A DNA stretch of 14,588 bases from UBA1447 sp964612185 (GCA_964612185.1 CAZTCR010000057.1:1-14588); one strand, 5' to 3'; positions 7,077 to 14,515 are shown, numbered from the stretch's first letter. Notes: generated by a model from the letters alone, not told the origin. Numbers and translations: made by a program.

Positions 7077-7937
7077 TTACGATGAAAGTTCCCAATTGAT
7101 AGAATCCACATCAAAAGCATAGTGTCTCACATGAGAACCCAAATAATCTTTGGCTAAATCTTGCACATGGAAAAGAGAACCGTTCGGCATCGGGAGGATG
7201 GTCATTCCTTCACCCTCGGCTCCGTCGACCAGGTTGCGGGCAAAGGCTTTTTGCACCTCGCCCGTGTCAAGGTTCACGGCGAACACCGCTTGGTCATCCC
7301 TGCTGATGGATAAATAGAGAATGCCCCGGTACATATCGCCGCCCTGCACCTTGTGCACCGGCGCGTTGATTTCGATCGTTTTGACAAAGGCCATGGTTTC
7401 GGCATCATACACATTGATGGTGGTGATATGGTCGCGCCGCGCGGAATAAATCCAACCCTTGTCCGGGTCCGCCACACACCATGGCACGCCGTTTTCGTGT
7501 TTATCGAGCGGCAGCGGATACGCTGCTATAAACTCAAGCGTCTCCGCATCGTAAGTGCAGATATATAAATGCTCGAACACCTTGCTGTCCTCAATCGGGG
7601 CATATATTTTTCCGTCATAATAAGTGATGCCGCCGATATGCTTGCAGCCTTCCAGCAGCAGTTTCGGCGGAATCGCCAAATAATTCGCCGCCTGTATGGT
7701 AACGCCGTCGAGCGCGGTTTTGATCAGGCCGTAATTGGAACTGAAATAGAAACTCTGGCCGTTGTTGGCCATGCCCTGCGCACGAATCAATGTATCCGCG
7801 AGCGTGTAGGAGGTTGTGCTGACCGGCTTGAGAAAATTCGGCTTTGGGGGACCGTCATTAACATCGCTGATAAAGATAAACAGCGCGGTAAGGAGTGCGA
7901 ACGCACCGGAAAACAGTTTTTTCATTAGACTAAACAT
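7077..7937 (-). CDS. Secreted beta-propeller-like protein
   Basis: A 286-aa exported protein. Residues 1 to about 24 form a signal peptide (MKKLFSGAFALLTALFIFIS preceded by MFSL). The body shows repeated beta-propeller-type strands: ICTYDAETLEFIAAYPLP, INVYDAETMAFVKTIEI and VFAVNLDTGEVQKAF, separated by GGITYYDGKIYAP-, GWIYSARR- and GILYLSISR-like turns. This is the pattern of YncE/NHL/PQQ-like propellers. No catalytic motif stands out, so it could bind a ligand or glycan at the surface, or be a lyase-like enzyme. Only the fold class is inferred. An ATG at 7937 with AAAGGAG 9 nt upstream is preferred to the TTG just before it; an internal ATG at 7925 is also possible. It sits 27 nt after the DUF4838 gene and 17 nt before the acetyltransferase gene. 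Confidence 0.75.
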   Translation of the reverse strand: MFSLMKKLFSGAFALLTALFIFISDVNDGPPKPNFLKPVSTTSYTLADTLIRAQGMANNGQSFYFSSNYGLIKTALDGVTIQAANYLAIPPKLLLEGCKHIGGITYYDGKIYAPIEDSKVFEHLYICTYDAETLEFIAAYPLPLDKHENGVPWCVADPDKGWIYSARRDHITTINVYDAETMAFVKTIEINAPVHKVQGGDMYRGILYLSISRDDQAVFAVNLDTGEVQKAFARNLVDGAEGEGMTILPMPNGSLFHVQDLAKDYLGSHVRHYAFDVDSINWELSS

Positions 7938-7964
7938 CAATGTTTTCTCCTTTTGTCGGATTTG

Positions 7965-9848
7965 CTATCTCCAATCAACCGGGTTTGTCAGGAAAAAGTT
8001 TATATTTTCCTTTTCCGGTATCGGCGTAAATCCGCAAATCATTGTAATGCCATGGACTTTCAGGTCATCATAAAGCCTTTCATTCTCCACACTTCGGAAC
8101 GGATTCAGGATGAAAAACTCGCCGCGGAAGATATTCGCTTTATAGTATTGGAACGATAGACGGGCAGTCTCCACATTAAAGCGCTGCGCATCTGTCAGGT
8201 TCGCGGCCTCTGCGCTGTCCCAAAGTTTGTCCAGCATCCGTACTTCTTTGTTGGTCAGCAGCGCGCTTTGGTAGTGCCACTCCATGATGAAAGAATGGGA
8301 AGAGGCAATGACTTTTGAGGTGTAATAATTGATATATTCTTTGATAAACGGCGCGGCTTCGCCGTAATAGGCGGCCATAAATTCATCCATGTGCCGCTGA
8401 ACATCGCAGTCCGGGTCCCACATCGTCTTTGCTTTGATGTAGTTGCGCAACTGGTTAAACGCCGCGGTATTGTGTCCGCCCCCGCAGTTATAGTAGATAC
8501 CAGCAATCTTATTTTCGCTGTAATACTTAAAGTTCGGGGCGAAGGTTTGCAGATTCGCGGCAAATTGGAGATAGTTGAGGAAATTGACGGTGTAATTGTA
8601 AATATAAATCTTTTCCGCCGATTCGCCCCAACCCGCCACAAAATCCACATATGGCGGTTCATGGTCGGAAAATCGATAGGCGAAAGTTTCGTTATTTGAA
8701 TCGTCCATATGCCCGCACTCGTAAATCGGATGCGCATAACAGGCATGTATCGGGCAAAGCACCGGTGTCACATTGGCGTTGCATTTGAGGTTTTCCGGTG
8801 GGGCTTCGCATTCCAGATAAGCGTAGAAGGTGTAGCTCACGCCAGGAAACTCCTGTGAAAGCGCGTCCGACAGCGCGTTGGTAAACAGCACCATCGTCGC
8901 GGATACAGCACCGTATTGTTCATACAGCGCCTTGCAGGTTTCGCACTGGCAGTAATCTTGGTTGTCCTTTTGCCCCACATGCAAAATGTTCTGCCCCGGC
9001 GCGGCGTTTTGAATGAGTGCCCTTGCGTTGGCAATCGCGGTTTGTATCGCACCCGGATTGGACAAGCATACATGGGCATCTGTACGCGTACCCGTCTCTT
9101 CCCGATAGGCAAAGTATTCCGGATGCTCTGTAATCAGGCTGTCCGGCACAAATTTATCCAAACTGACATCCCAGGTGATGTTGTTGTACCCGCCGCCAAA
9201 TCCGGGCGTGTTGAGATGCACATTCCCTTTCTGTTTGACCTGCCACGCTTCGCTGGCATCGCCGTTTAAATGACGCGCTTCAAAAACCGGGATTTGTGTA
9301 TCATCCAGTCGGGCATTTATTTTTACGGTGCTTGATTCAGGAACAACTGTAACAGTATCCGTAAACCAGCGGCAGCCGAGCTGTTCTTCGAGAAAAGTGT
9401 AGACGCCGTAGAGCGTCCCTCTCAGTTCACCGCCGGCGATAACCAATGTATGGCCGGTTACAAGCAGCCGGAAGCCCTCGTCCCCGAGCGCTGCGCGGTC
9501 TACGGTGTAGTTCTTGGCATCTTCCCGGTTGGTTTTACCCACGATGATTTCATTCGGTGACGGGGAGGCGGCGTCGGTTTTGACAGGCAGTGTAACATCG
9601 CTGATTTGAGCCAGATAACTTTGCAGTTCGTTCGCCGCTGTTACCTCCGAAGGGCTCGCGTTCGCGCCGCGTACGATGGTGTATTGACTGCTGCCGTTTT
9701 CAATGAGCGTGAGCCATTCGGTGACTTCAGTTTCAGCATAAGGGATTCCGCCGTAATTAATATCCTTCTCAAATGGAAGGACATTCAGGGTAATACCGGC
9801 AAACTGAACCAGGGCGATGACCGCGGAAATGAATTTTATAAACGACAT
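7965..9848 (-). CDS. Secreted DUF4838 protein with GH67 N-terminal-like domain
   Basis: A 627-aa protein. Residues 1 to about 22 look like a signal peptide. Residues about 55-175 match the alpha-glucuronidase N-terminal-like (Glyco_hydro_67N/GH20b) fold: AANELQSYLAQISDVTLPV, NEIIVGKT, GDEGFRLLVTGHTLVIAGG and RGTLYGVYTFLEEQLGCRWF. The following DUF4838 region (about 200-480) includes GQKDNQDYCQCETC (Cys300, 302, 305) and CPIHACYAHP. DUF4838 proteins are often encoded beside glycoside hydrolases and sulfatases and are thought to act on glycans. Their activity is not assigned in general, and I cannot see a proven catalytic pair here. The start at 9848 has AAGGAGG 7 nt upstream. The gene is 43 nt after the isomerase gene and 27 nt before the propeller gene. 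Confidence 0.88.
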   Translation of the reverse strand: MSFIKFISAVIALVQFAGITLNVLPFEKDINYGGIPYAETEVTEWLTLIENGSSQYTIVRGANASPSEVTAANELQSYLAQISDVTLPVKTDAASPSPNEIIVGKTNREDAKNYTVDRAALGDEGFRLLVTGHTLVIAGGELRGTLYGVYTFLEEQLGCRWFTDTVTVVPESSTVKINARLDDTQIPVFEARHLNGDASEAWQVKQKGNVHLNTPGFGGGYNNITWDVSLDKFVPDSLITEHPEYFAYREETGTRTDAHVCLSNPGAIQTAIANARALIQNAAPGQNILHVGQKDNQDYCQCETCKALYEQYGAVSATMVLFTNALSDALSQEFPGVSYTFYAYLECEAPPENLKCNANVTPVLCPIHACYAHPIYECGHMDDSNNETFAYRFSDHEPPYVDFVAGWGESAEKIYIYNYTVNFLNYLQFAANLQTFAPNFKYYSENKIAGIYYNCGGGHNTAAFNQLRNYIKAKTMWDPDCDVQRHMDEFMAAYYGEAAPFIKEYINYYTSKVIASSHSFIMEWHYQSALLTNKEVRMLDKLWDSAEAANLTDAQRFNVETARLSFQYYKANIFRGEFFILNPFRSVENERLYDDLKVHGITMICGFTPIPEKENINFFLTNPVDWR

Positions 9849-9891
9849 AAATAATCCTCCTTAATTCTCGGCAAACAGCGTTCTCGTCTTC

Positions 9892-10512
9892 TTAGAACCA
9901 TTCCCCAAAAAGCTTGTGCAGCAGACCCGGCTCGTCCCTGCCGAGCGCATCCACAAACGGCTTATGTGCCAGCGCTGTTTGAATGATTGATTTGTCAGTC
10001 ATCAGGAGTGTTTGCTCAAAGGTTTTATGCGTTGCTTCGTTCACACTTTTCAGCAGGTTGCGGCTGGCATTTTGAAATTCCGCGCGCTCGGTCGGGTAAC
10101 CAGAACCGGGTGCTTTGATAAAAAGCTTTTCAAAGATATATGCCATATTCAGCTCCCCCGCCCAGCCGTATCCCTTGTTCATGGGGAGGGAAACACAGTT
10201 GCCGGCGTTTATTTGTGAAAACAAAAACGCGTCCACCGGATCGATAATCAGTCCGCAGTAGACATTGGGGTACTGCATGGCGGAGATTAAAAAGCCCTGG
10301 CCTGTGCCGCAGCCGCCGATGACCAAATCCGCCAGCCCCAGGTTCAGCACCGCGCCGGCCATAAAGCCGGTGTGGATATAGGACAGGTCGTTCGTCGCCG
10401 GTTCATCCGACATCCCGACATTGATGTACGCCAAGCCCAGTTTGTCGAGCCCTGCCAGAATATCTTTATTTTTCGCGCGGGTGGATACCTCATTGATGAC
10501 TGCTATTTTCAT
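9892..10512 (-). CDS. RpiB/LacA/LacB-family sugar-phosphate isomerase
   Basis: A 206-aa cytoplasmic protein of the RpiB/LacAB fold, which interconverts aldose and ketose phosphates. The core shows MKIAVINE at the N-terminus, ADLVIGGCGTGQGFLIS with the family's catalytic-loop Cys68, and a SQINAGNCVSLPMNKGYG segment. It differs from classical RpiB (about 150 aa, CGTGIGMSIAANK): the loop reads CGTGQG, and a C-terminal extension of about 60 residues (AEFQNASRNLLKSVNEAT to the end) is present. It therefore belongs to a divergent branch and its substrate may not be ribose 5-phosphate. The ATG at 10512 has AGGAGG 5 nt upstream; an ATG at 10572 would start inside the repeat and has no support. It is the first gene after the repeat-filled spacer. 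Confidence 0.85.
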   Translation of the reverse strand: MKIAVINEVSTRAKNKDILAGLDKLGLAYINVGMSDEPATNDLSYIHTGFMAGAVLNLGLADLVIGGCGTGQGFLISAMQYPNVYCGLIIDPVDAFLFSQINAGNCVSLPMNKGYGWAGELNMAYIFEKLFIKAPGSGYPTERAEFQNASRNLLKSVNEATHKTFEQTLLMTDKSIIQTALAHKPFVDALGRDEPGLLHKLFGEWF

Positions 10513-10517
10513 GTTGA

Positions 10518-10523
10518 CCTCCT
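10518..10523 (-). promoter_or_regulatory. Ribosome binding site fixing the isomerase start
   Basis: AGGAGG on the minus strand, 5 nt before the ATG at 10512. It supports the shorter protein starting MKIAVINE. Confidence 0.85.
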
Positions 10524-10560
10524 GATTAAACAATAATATTTTGTTGTCTTCTCCCCAATT

Positions 10561-10740
10561 CAATCCCACCACCGCCCTGGCTAAAGCCGAGCTTTAGCCG
10601 ATGCGGTCCCCCTCCCATTTCAAAATGAATGACTTCGTCATTCATTTAAAAAAGCTAAAGCTTTTTAGAAGGGAGGCAAGGGAATTGGCTCTTGTCCCCC
10701 TTGTTAAAGGGGGAAACCGGCGCAAGCCGGAGGGGGATTT
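10561..10740 (+). mobile_element. MITE-like non-coding block with five perfect hairpins
   Basis: About 180 bp bounded by imperfect inverted ends (AATCCCACC at 10562-10570; GGAGGGGGATT at 10729-10739). It starts with the same 20 bases as 14516-14535. Inside are five perfect hairpins: 10579-10599 (9-bp stem, CGA loop), 10623-10647 (11 bp, TTC loop), 10649-10666 (8 bp), 10696-10713 (CCCCCTT/AAGGGGG) and 10717-10730 (CCGGC/GCCGG with a GCAA tetraloop). CCTCCC at 10611-10616 can pair with GGGAGG at 10671-10676. There is no transposase and no credible open frame. It splits the catabolic gene series between oxidoreductase and isomerase. Its hairpins may stop or process the transcript on the minus strand, but none is a clear terminator. 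Confidence 0.7.
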
Positions 10741-10743
10741 CTG

Positions 10744-10778
10744 ACCACTAACCACTAACCACTAACCACTGGCCACTA
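10744..10778 (+). repeat. Heptamer tandem repeat, 5 units of ACCACTA
   Basis: Three perfect ACCACTA units are followed by ACCACTG and GCCACTA. The array lies next to the hairpin block and 5 bp beyond the oxidoreductase stop codon. It may be a tail of the inserted element or a separate short tandem repeat. Units are too short and have no spacers, so this is not a CRISPR array. Confidence 0.85.
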
Positions 10779-10783
10779 TCCGA

Positions 10784-11995
10784 TTACCAATGCTTCCCGA
10801 ACGCGCCGAAAAAGCCTTTTCGCTTCAGCAGTTTTTTATCCTCGTAGCTGTCGAGATAAACTTCCTGCTTTTTCTTTGCGGAATCGATGGCCGCTAAAGA
10901 GAACTTCAAAATCTCGCGTGCCCGCTCGCCGCTTAAAACCGGTTCGCGGTCATTTTTCAACGCGTCGATAAAGTCCAGCGTGGAGTTTTTAAACGAATCG
11001 CCCCAGTCGGCGGGCATGTCCCAATATTCGGTCGTCTTGCCGTCCTTGTACATCACAACGGGTGCCAACTCCGGCATCATCGTGGCCGTGCAGCGGGTAA
11101 CCCAGATAATACCCCGCGAGCCGGTGATTTCCATGCGTTCATCACAGCAGTAATACTTGCTTTCAATATACATATCCTTGGAGTCCACGATGTCCATCAC
11201 GCCGTACTGCTTGCCGCTTTTATGCTTCCACATAACCGTCGCGGGGCAATCCTGGTAAAGGCCGGGTAAAACGGCGGTGGTGTCTATCCAGGCGAAAACC
11301 TTTTCCACATCCCCGAACATATGCATGATGACGGAGAATTTGTGGTAGCCGTCGTCAAAAACAAGAGGGCCGCCGCCGGAGAGGGTATCGTTCATGCGCC
11401 ACGCCCAGGATTTTGGATCCACTTTCCAGCCGGTCTCTTTGAGCCCCAGCGTCTCCATATCCACACCCGCCAGCTTCGCTCTTGTGGCGGCGCCGGGCGC
11501 GTTGACGGAGCACAGCGAGCCTGTGTTCATCTTGTACCGGATAGAAACGGGGTCGCCGATTTCACCGCTGTCGAGCATCTTCTTCGCGAGCTGATAAGGC
11601 GGGTAAAAAATGAAATTTTCGAAGACCTTCAACTTCACGCCGTTTTTCTTGGCCGATTCAATCATCGTGTCACATTCGGCCAAGTTGAGCGCCATGGGTT
11701 TTTGCACGGAAACATGCTTCTTTGCTTCGCACGCCTGCACCGTCATTTCACAGTGCAGATGATGTGGCACCAGCAGTTCCACCGCGGTAACCGCGGGGTC
11801 TTGGAGCACCTGCTCATAGCTATCATACACTTTTTTTATCCCGTATTTTTCCGCGAACTCCTGCGCGCGTTTTTTGTCTTTGTCAAAAACACCATAGAGT
11901 TCCGCATCGGGGTTGTTTTCGTAGCCCAACACATGCAGGGTGGAAATACGCCCGCAGCCAATCAAAACAAACTTTAGCTTTTCTGATATCGCCAT
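10784..11995 (-). CDS. Gfo/Idh/MocA-family NAD(P)-dependent oxidoreductase
   Basis: A 403-aa cytoplasmic dehydrogenase of the family that oxidises or reduces sugars, cyclitols and their derivatives with NAD(P). The Rossmann nucleotide loop is IGCGRIS (12-18), with the usual ELYGVFD strand end at D38. The active-site stretch reads VQKPMAL with K99; most relatives have EKP, so Glu is replaced by Gln98. The C-terminal catalytic domain contains FDDGYHKFSVIMHMFGDVEKV, the family's DxGxH pattern. Substrate specificity cannot be read from sequence; inositol-dehydrogenase-like activity is one option given the ThDP enzyme next door. The ATG at 11995 has GGGAGG 8 nt upstream. A longer frame to 12154 would overlap the preceding gene by 131 nt and lacks family homology. 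It lies 28 nt after the ThDP enzyme gene. Confidence 0.93.
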   Translation of the reverse strand: MAISEKLKFVLIGCGRISTLHVLGYENNPDAELYGVFDKDKKRAQEFAEKYGIKKVYDSYEQVLQDPAVTAVELLVPHHLHCEMTVQACEAKKHVSVQKPMALNLAECDTMIESAKKNGVKLKVFENFIFYPPYQLAKKMLDSGEIGDPVSIRYKMNTGSLCSVNAPGAATRAKLAGVDMETLGLKETGWKVDPKSWAWRMNDTLSGGGPLVFDDGYHKFSVIMHMFGDVEKVFAWIDTTAVLPGLYQDCPATVMWKHKSGKQYGVMDIVDSKDMYIESKYYCCDERMEITGSRGIIWVTRCTATMMPELAPVVMYKDGKTTEYWDMPADWGDSFKNSTLDFIDALKNDREPVLSGERAREILKFSLAAIDSAKKKQEVYLDSYEDKKLLKRKGFFGAFGKHW

Positions 11996-12003
11996 GAAAC
12001 AAT

Positions 12004-12009
12004 CCTCCC
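12004..12009 (-). promoter_or_regulatory. Ribosome binding site fixing the oxidoreductase start
   Basis: GGGAGG on the minus strand, 8 nt before the ATG at 11995, in the 28-nt gap after the ThDP enzyme stop codon. Confidence 0.85.
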
Positions 12010-12023
12010 AAACAATCAAATTT

Positions 12024-13817
12024 TTACAAGGTTTCTTCCTTGATGCTGTCTTCATATACCCGGCGCCTTGTTTCGTCGTACGCGGGAATCGGGACATCCC
12101 ACCAGCCGAACGCTTTGCCGCCGCTGTACGGGTATTCCCGGCAGACATCGACATGAATGAGGGAAGGCTTGTTTGCCTGAACAGCGTTATCCAGCGCGGC
12201 TTTCATGTCTTCACGCTTTGTTATATTCTGCGTGTATACCCCGAAGGCTTCCGCTATCTTGACAAAGTCCGGTGAGTAAGGCTGACCGTTCTTTTCAAAA
12301 TCATTGCCGAAGGTGCCGTTGGAACCCAGCACATCCTGCTGTAAATCTTTGATGGCCATCCAACCGGAATTGTTGGCCAACACAATAATCACCGGGATGT
12401 CGTACTGCACCATAGTGGAAAGCTCCTGCATCACCATCATAAAGTCACCGTCACCAACAAGCGCGACAACAGGCGTTTCAGGGCTTGCGAGTTTCGCGCC
12501 GAAAGCGGCGGGCACCGCCCAGCCCATGGTGGAAAAACCGCCGGTGGTCAGGTTGCGGTACGGCTTTTTGTAGCAGTATTCCTGAAACAGTTGCGCCTGC
12601 GTATTGCCCGACGATGTCGAAATAATCGTATCGTCCGGCAGATGCTCATTGAGTTCCCCGATCAGCTGAGAAATGGTGATTTTATCCGTCTTCGCGCTGC
12701 GGATTGCCTTTAACTGCTTTGCCCACGCTTTTTTTAACTCGGAAATTTCCGTGAGATATCCGTTTTTATCCGCAACGGGTTCACCGAAACAGGATATCAT
12801 TTGTGCCAGCGCGTCGTTTAAATCCGCAATGATGCCGACATCCGCGCTGTAGTTCTTGCCGATTTCGCCCGCATCCATGTCGATATGAACCAACTTCGTG
12901 TCCGGGAAATTAAAACTCACACCCTTGCGGTAAGAACAGGTGGTTTCATCCGCGAAGCGTGTGCCGACAGCCAGCACCAAATCGGCATTTCTGCAAAGTG
13001 CAATCCCGACGGGTGTGCCTTTGGAGCCGGTATGGAAGCCGTAATTGGGGTGAATTTCCGAAACGGTGCCTTTGCCCGAAAGCGTGGTGATAATCGCCGC
13101 GCCGGCAAGCTCTGCCAGCTTTTCAATCCGTTCACCCGCCTTTGCCCGCAGCGCGCCGCCGCCCGCGAGGATAACCGGGCGTTTGGCTGCTTTGAGCATT
13201 TGCACGGCTGTTTTGATTTGCGCAAGGTCTGCACAGGGCTTTGTCTGCGCCGCCTGCACCTTCATCTGCTCATCGGAAACCTCGAGAAAATCGCACTGCA
13301 CATCCATCGGTAAGGTTATCGCGCAAGGGCCGATTCTGCCGTTTTCCATCCCGCTGAACGCGCGTTTCATAATCTTGGGCAGCTGCAGCACATTTTCAAC
13401 CCGCCAGCTCCGCTTTGAAAGCGGCTCGAGCGCGCGGATGATATTGCTATCGGCGTATTTTTCAATCTCCTGCAGCACACCGACACCCTTCATGCGCACA
13501 TGCGTATCCCCGCAAAGCTGGATGAACGCAGTGGAATCCACATAAGCGGTGCCCAGCCCGATGCAGGTGTTCAGCGACCCCGGTCCGATAGACGCAAAGG
13601 ACGCGAGCGGCTTGCCGCTTACGCGGTAATAACCGTCCGCCATGGCGGTAGCCGCCTGCTCGTGCTTGACTTGTATATACTTGATGTTGCCGTTTTTTTC
13701 TTCCCGCCTGATGGCGTCAAAAAGACCCATCACACCGTGGCCGGGAATCCCGAGAATATAAGGGACCCCCTCTTTGACAAGATATTTAACGATGATTTCT
13801 CCGCCGGTCAGTTTCAT
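12024..13817 (-). CDS. Thiamine-diphosphate enzyme, acetolactate synthase/IolD superfamily
   Basis: A 597-aa protein with the three-domain layout of this superfamily: N-terminal PYR domain (about 1-180), central domain (about 195-340; RPVILAGGGAL, HIDMDAGEIG), and C-terminal PP domain (about 380-560). E53 in VKHEQAATAMADGY is the cofactor-activating glutamate. G455-D-G followed by N482-N483 (GDGDFMMVMQ to ANNSGW) is the ThDP/Mg motif. It would cleave or join a carbon-carbon bond next to a carbonyl. The C-terminal end GKAFGWWDVPIPAYD recalls IolD-type (trihydroxycyclohexanedione hydrolase) tails more than biosynthetic IlvB, and no IlvN-like small subunit is nearby. A catabolic role is therefore likelier than branched-chain synthesis, but the substrate is open. 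The ATG at 13817 has AGGAGG 5 nt upstream. The preceding gene ends 14 nt away. Confidence 0.87.
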   Translation of the reverse strand: MKLTGGEIIVKYLVKEGVPYILGIPGHGVMGLFDAIRREEKNGNIKYIQVKHEQAATAMADGYYRVSGKPLASFASIGPGSLNTCIGLGTAYVDSTAFIQLCGDTHVRMKGVGVLQEIEKYADSNIIRALEPLSKRSWRVENVLQLPKIMKRAFSGMENGRIGPCAITLPMDVQCDFLEVSDEQMKVQAAQTKPCADLAQIKTAVQMLKAAKRPVILAGGGALRAKAGERIEKLAELAGAAIITTLSGKGTVSEIHPNYGFHTGSKGTPVGIALCRNADLVLAVGTRFADETTCSYRKGVSFNFPDTKLVHIDMDAGEIGKNYSADVGIIADLNDALAQMISCFGEPVADKNGYLTEISELKKAWAKQLKAIRSAKTDKITISQLIGELNEHLPDDTIISTSSGNTQAQLFQEYCYKKPYRNLTTGGFSTMGWAVPAAFGAKLASPETPVVALVGDGDFMMVMQELSTMVQYDIPVIIVLANNSGWMAIKDLQQDVLGSNGTFGNDFEKNGQPYSPDFVKIAEAFGVYTQNITKREDMKAALDNAVQANKPSLIHVDVCREYPYSGGKAFGWWDVPIPAYDETRRRVYEDSIKEETL

Positions 13818-13822
13818 AACAG

Positions 13823-13828
13823 CCTCCT
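13823..13828 (-). promoter_or_regulatory. Ribosome binding site fixing the ThDP enzyme start
   Basis: AGGAGG on the minus strand, 5 nt before the ATG at 13817. It selects MKLTGGEIIVKYL over an ATG six codons upstream that would touch the preceding stop codon. Confidence 0.85.
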
Positions 13829-13831
13829 GTC

Positions 13832-14467
13832 TCAATGAATGAAGTTCATGAATATTTTATTCTCTTTTTCGGGTTCTTTGACTGTATCTTTCCCGTTTTC
13901 AACCAGTTGTAACAGCCATGCCATATTTTTCCCGAGCAGGCTCATCACCTGCACACCCTCGGTGTCCTGCAACACCTCCCCGGGCTTCGCGCCGTGGATA
14001 ACATTCCAATAATTGGATGTCGGAATCAACATTTCCGAGCAATTCAAATAGTTATTCAACTGGTCGAAGGTGGTTGTTCCGCCGGAGCGCCTCACCGCGA
14101 CAAGCGCTGCCCCGACCTTGTGCCGGAACAATCTGCCGTTGCCGCCCTGCACAAAAAAAGCCCGGTCCAAAAACGCTTTCATATCCGCCGCAATTGCCGA
14201 ATAATGTACGGGGGAACCGAACAACACACCATCGGCATATTTAATTTTCTGAATCCATTCGTTGACATCGTCACCGGGCAGAACGCATTTTTCGTCCTTG
14301 TTCCTCGCGCAGCTTCCGCAACCGAGGCAACCTTTGATGGTCTTGCCGCCGACTTGGACAATTTCCGTTTCGATGCCTTCTTTTTCGAGCTCGTCCAAAA
14401 CCAGTTTTAGCGCATGCCAAGTATTACCCTGTTTGTTGGGGCTGCCGTTAAATGCGATGACTTTCAT
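13832..14467 (-). CDS. Iron-sulfur flavoprotein-like NAD(P)H/FMN reductase
   Basis: A 211-aa flavodoxin-fold protein. The FMN-phosphate loop is FNGSPNKQGNTWHAL (6-20), and GSPVHYSAIAADMKAFLDR (about 85-103) is the second FMN-contacting region typical of the NADPH-dependent FMN reductase/Isf group. C47-x2-C50-x2-C53-x7-C61 is the compact cysteine motif that binds a 4Fe-4S cluster in archaeal and clostridial iron-sulfur flavoproteins. It is therefore likely a cytoplasmic electron carrier or reductase in an anaerobe. Its physiological partner is unknown. It is the first gene of the series within the window, 14 nt before the ThDP enzyme gene. AAGGAT lies 10 nt before the ATG. No convincing promoter was seen in the 48 nt between the gene and the right-hand repeat, so the operon start may lie in or beyond the repeat. 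Confidence 0.88.
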   Translation of the reverse strand: MKVIAFNGSPNKQGNTWHALKLVLDELEKEGIETEIVQVGGKTIKGCLGCGSCARNKDEKCVLPGDDVNEWIQKIKYADGVLFGSPVHYSAIAADMKAFLDRAFFVQGGNGRLFRHKVGAALVAVRRSGGTTTFDQLNNYLNCSEMLIPTSNYWNVIHGAKPGEVLQDTEGVQVMSLLGKNMAWLLQLVENGKDTVKEPEKENKIFMNFIH

Positions 14468-14515
14468 GGTTTATACCATCCTTTTTGATTGCTGATAACC
14501 TTAATTGTGGAATAA

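Noticed and set aside
10533..10563. Possible promoter before the isomerase gene (TTGAAT, 19-nt spacer, TATTAT)
   Set aside because: The spacing is too long and both boxes are weak. It cannot be told from AT-rich background, though a promoter somewhere in this spacer is plausible.
10744..10778. CRISPR-like array
   Set aside because: Units are 7 nt with no spacers and there are no cas genes; it is a simple tandem repeat.
11321..11977. Long open frame of 218 codons on the plus strand
   Set aside because: It lies wholly antisense to the well-supported oxidoreductase gene, and its composition follows that gene's codon pattern. No family resemblance was seen.
10784..12154. Longer start for the oxidoreductase at 12154
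   Set aside because: It would overlap the ThDP enzyme gene by 131 nt. The extra 53 residues have no family match, and a good ribosome binding site serves 11995.
12024..13817. Sulfoacetaldehyde acetyltransferase (Xsc), suggested by the sulfatase context
   Set aside because: Length and superfamily fit, but the N-terminal and central motifs do not read like Xsc, and no phosphotransacetylase or sulfonate gene is nearby.
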